From an uncultured Pseudomonadota bacterium (GTDB taxonomy: Bacteria > Myxococcota_A > UBA9042 > CAIXZC01), in assembly GCA_937876385.1 (NCBI GenBank), contig CALFHQ010000306.1, positions 1 through 14,926 on the forward strand: a stretch of 14,926 nt of DNA, given 5' to 3'. The position numbers were made by a program, and so were the translations under genes. The notes below the pieces were generated by a model, which did no database searches, was not told the DNA's origin, and saw nothing but the letters and a program-made list of their open reading frames with translations. Below, piece by piece: positions 13,254 through 14,926 of the stretch (its first letter is position 1; each line of letters begins with the position of its first letter).

Positions 13254-14477
13254 ATGATGCGTAAGGCAATGGCGGCCCTTCTCTTGTTTTCAGCGGTGTT
13301 CTGTCTTCAGGCCTCACTTGCCTCCGCCGAAGAGTTGCTCCACCGACCCAAGGCTTCGGACCTCGAATGGACAACGATGGAGCCGGGAATCCAGTACGCT
13401 GTCTACAAAAAAGACAAGTACGAGAAGCCGGAAAAAATCCCCAGAGTCTATGTACACATCGTCAAGGTTGACCTGGCCCATTTTGGACTGACTTTCCGTT
13501 CCCTTCGTCCCCGGGGTCGCAGCAAGCGCATCGAAGAAATTGCGGAGATGTTCGACACCCCCACCGCCGATGTCCGGGTGGCTCTCAACGGCGATTACTA
13601 CAACTTCACCGATCGAGAAAAAGACCCACTGGGCATGCACGTCTCGGGGGGGCAGGTGCTGCGCTTCCCGTACAGCACGACGAGCCTCGCTCTAACCGAC
13701 GACAACACCGCCCATATCGCCCGGCTGACTGTCACCCAGACTCTTCGCTTTAAGGGTGGCGAACAGGCAATCAAACAAGCCAACGAAGGCGCCGAAAGCG
13801 ACAATGCGAGCCTCTACTCGGGGTATTACGCAACCGAAACAGAGGCCCAGCCGGGTTGCCTGGCCGTCCACCTGGACCGCACAGGGAAGCTCGAAGCCAT
13901 GGCCAACAACAGCTTGACCCTCCAGGTTGGAAAGGTCCACTCTGCCCGACGAAAGATCAAGCTGAAGCCTCGAGAATTGGTGCTCGTGGCCTGTGGAAAG
14001 GCCAAGGAGTCACTTGAAGGGCTGGAAGAGTCCGACGGAGTCACCCTGGACACCCGGATTCCGGAAGTACCGGGGAGGGTTTTGGAGGTCATCTCGGGCG
14101 GCCCCAGAGTGCTGCGAGATGGCAAGATTGTCGACGAGACGGCCCAGGAAGGGTTTTCAGTTGCGCTGCGATTCTACATCCCCAGACGCCACCCTCGTGC
14201 AGCAGTTGGCGTCTCTTCCGACGGCAAGACTCTCTTCCTCCTCGTCGGAGAAGGTCGTGTTATCCGCTCCAAAGGTCTCACCGGAGCCGAGGCGGGGTTT
14301 GCTCTTCGGGCAGCGGGAGCTTCCGACGGCATGCTCTTTGACGGCGGCGGTTCGGCAGCGCTGTTCATGCAAGACAAGATGGTCAATGTTCCCCACAAGA
14401 AACGCAACCACACTGCACGTGCCATCGCCAACGCCCTGGCGGTCATCAAGCGTTCCACGGCGGGCAAAAAACGCTAG
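13254..14477 (+). CDS. Exported phosphodiester glycosidase (NAGPA-like) domain protein
   Basis: GAGG at 13241 serves an ATG at 13254; the ATG at 13257 is an equal alternative. The signal peptide runs to about residue 25 (SLASA-EE), so the protein is periplasmic or surface located. The 407 residues show the NAGPA domain in order: LNGDYYNF (111-118), a conserved ISGGPRVLRDGKIV, RRHPRAAVGVSSDG, LFLLVGEGR, and near the C-terminus DGGGSAALFM (from Asp363), then NVPHKKRNHTARAIANALAVI. The family includes the mammalian uncovering enzyme, which removes GlcNAc from a phosphodiester, and bacterial proteins linked to exopolysaccharide and cell-wall glycan processing. The expected reaction is hydrolysis of a sugar-1-phosphodiester; the substrate is unknown. 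An insert of about 60 residues around 160-220 separates the N-terminal motif from the rest. The next gene, a GtrA-type membrane protein, fits a surface-glycan context. Confidence 0.88.
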   Translation: MMRKAMAALLLFSAVFCLQASLASAEELLHRPKASDLEWTTMEPGIQYAVYKKDKYEKPEKIPRVYVHIVKVDLAHFGLTFRSLRPRGRSKRIEEIAEMFDTPTADVRVALNGDYYNFTDREKDPLGMHVSGGQVLRFPYSTTSLALTDDNTAHIARLTVTQTLRFKGGEQAIKQANEGAESDNASLYSGYYATETEAQPGCLAVHLDRTGKLEAMANNSLTLQVGKVHSARRKIKLKPRELVLVACGKAKESLEGLEESDGVTLDTRIPEVPGRVLEVISGGPRVLRDGKIVDETAQEGFSVALRFYIPRRHPRAAVGVSSDGKTLFLLVGEGRVIRSKGLTGAEAGFALRAAGASDGMLFDGGGSAALFMQDKMVNVPHKKRNHTARAIANALAVIKRSTAGKKR

Positions 14478-14525
14478 CAATTTTCAACCTGCTATTCCAT
14501 ACTTGGACTTCTGGAGAAGGGCAAG

Positions 14526-14926
14526 ATGAGTCCATTCGATACTGGCCAAGGAACAATCAGACCCAACAACGTCGTTCGACGGATTGGTTTCTTCTTGTGG
14601 TCTGTTCTGCAATGGGCGCGAGAGTTGCACCTCTACGCCATCGTGGGCGGCTTCGTCTTTCTCCTCGACCTGGTCACTTTCTGGCTTCTCATACAGTTCG
14701 GCCATGCGTGGTACATGCACGCCCACATCATATCTCGCGCCGTGGGAGGGAGTGCGTGCTTCTTCCTCAATCGCTCCATCACCTTCAAGCGGACGGATTG
14801 GGGCGGAGTAGGAGGAGACCTTCTCCGGTTTTTGGCGCTTTACACAGTCTCATTTCTGGTGTCGTCGGTTTTCATTTTTGTGGCAATCCAGGGCATCTTA
14901 TCGATAGCTACAAGAAGCTCAAAGGT
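14526..14926 (+). CDS. GtrA-family membrane protein (partial, C-terminus outside window)
   Basis: The ATG at 14526 follows GGAGAAGG and opens a frame that stays open to the right edge (133 complete codons). After about 35 polar residues come hydrophobic segments at about 38-56, 61-82 and 104-126, with the GtrA hallmark SACFFLNRSITFK at 77-89. GtrA proteins are small four-helix membrane proteins, often thought to move undecaprenyl-phosphate-linked sugars across the inner membrane for surface polysaccharide or cell-wall decoration. The end of the fourth helix and the stop are outside the window. The 48-base gap to the upstream NAGPA-domain gene carries no visible terminator, so the two are likely co-transcribed. 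Confidence 0.85.
   Translation, partial: MSPFDTGQGTIRPNNVVRRIGFFLWSVLQWARELHLYAIVGGFVFLLDLVTFWLLIQFGHAWYMHAHIISRAVGGSACFFLNRSITFKRTDWGGVGGDLLRFLALYTVSFLVSSVFIFVAIQGILSIATRSSK

Overview
The window looks like a chromosomal stretch from a GC-rich, Gram-negative deltaproteobacterial-type genome, most probably Myxococcota or Bradymonadota-like. This is an inference from several features: lipoproteins and exported proteins in most cassettes, a Myxococcus-type PilZ domain behind a long coiled coil, a Cys/Asp-rich MopE-type motif, and Cys-rich repeats with the spacing common in that group. Coding density is very high. The longest non-coding stretch is about 210 bases. I see no rRNA, tRNA, CRISPR array, transposase or integrase.

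Left block (1-3211, minus strand): three translationally coupled genes, read right to left. They encode a 511-aa lipoprotein of unknown function, a MacB/LolD-type ABC ATPase, and an FtsX/MacB-type permease that runs off the left edge. Each junction is a 4-base ATGA overlap. The periplasmic part of the permease carries about 165 residues with 24 cysteines, which is very unusual for this family. A divergent CPBP-type membrane protein gene follows on the plus strand (3347-4207).

Central block (4213-8562, minus strand): one compact operon in the order aroQ, TPR protein, coiled-coil/PilZ protein, exported ComEC-like metallo-beta-lactamase protein, exported ComEA-like protein with three helix-hairpin-helix units. 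The last two resemble the detached nuclease and DNA-binding parts of the DNA-uptake machinery, made as separate secreted proteins.

Right block (8775-14926, plus strand): a lipoprotein with a Lys/Glu tether and three thioredoxin-fold units (two GILT/DsbA-like with a monothiol CPFG site, one in the middle with CX4C), a hairpin terminator, a DUF218 (YdcF/SanA-type) protein, and then a second exported protein. That second protein is a divergent paralogue of the redox lipoprotein in which every candidate active-site cysteine has been replaced while the fold markers remain. A NAGPA-type phosphodiester glycosidase-domain protein and the start of a GtrA-family membrane protein follow. The block reads as an envelope/thiol-chemistry and glycan neighbourhood. 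The active redoxin and its apparent pseudo-enzyme are the most novel-looking pair in the window.
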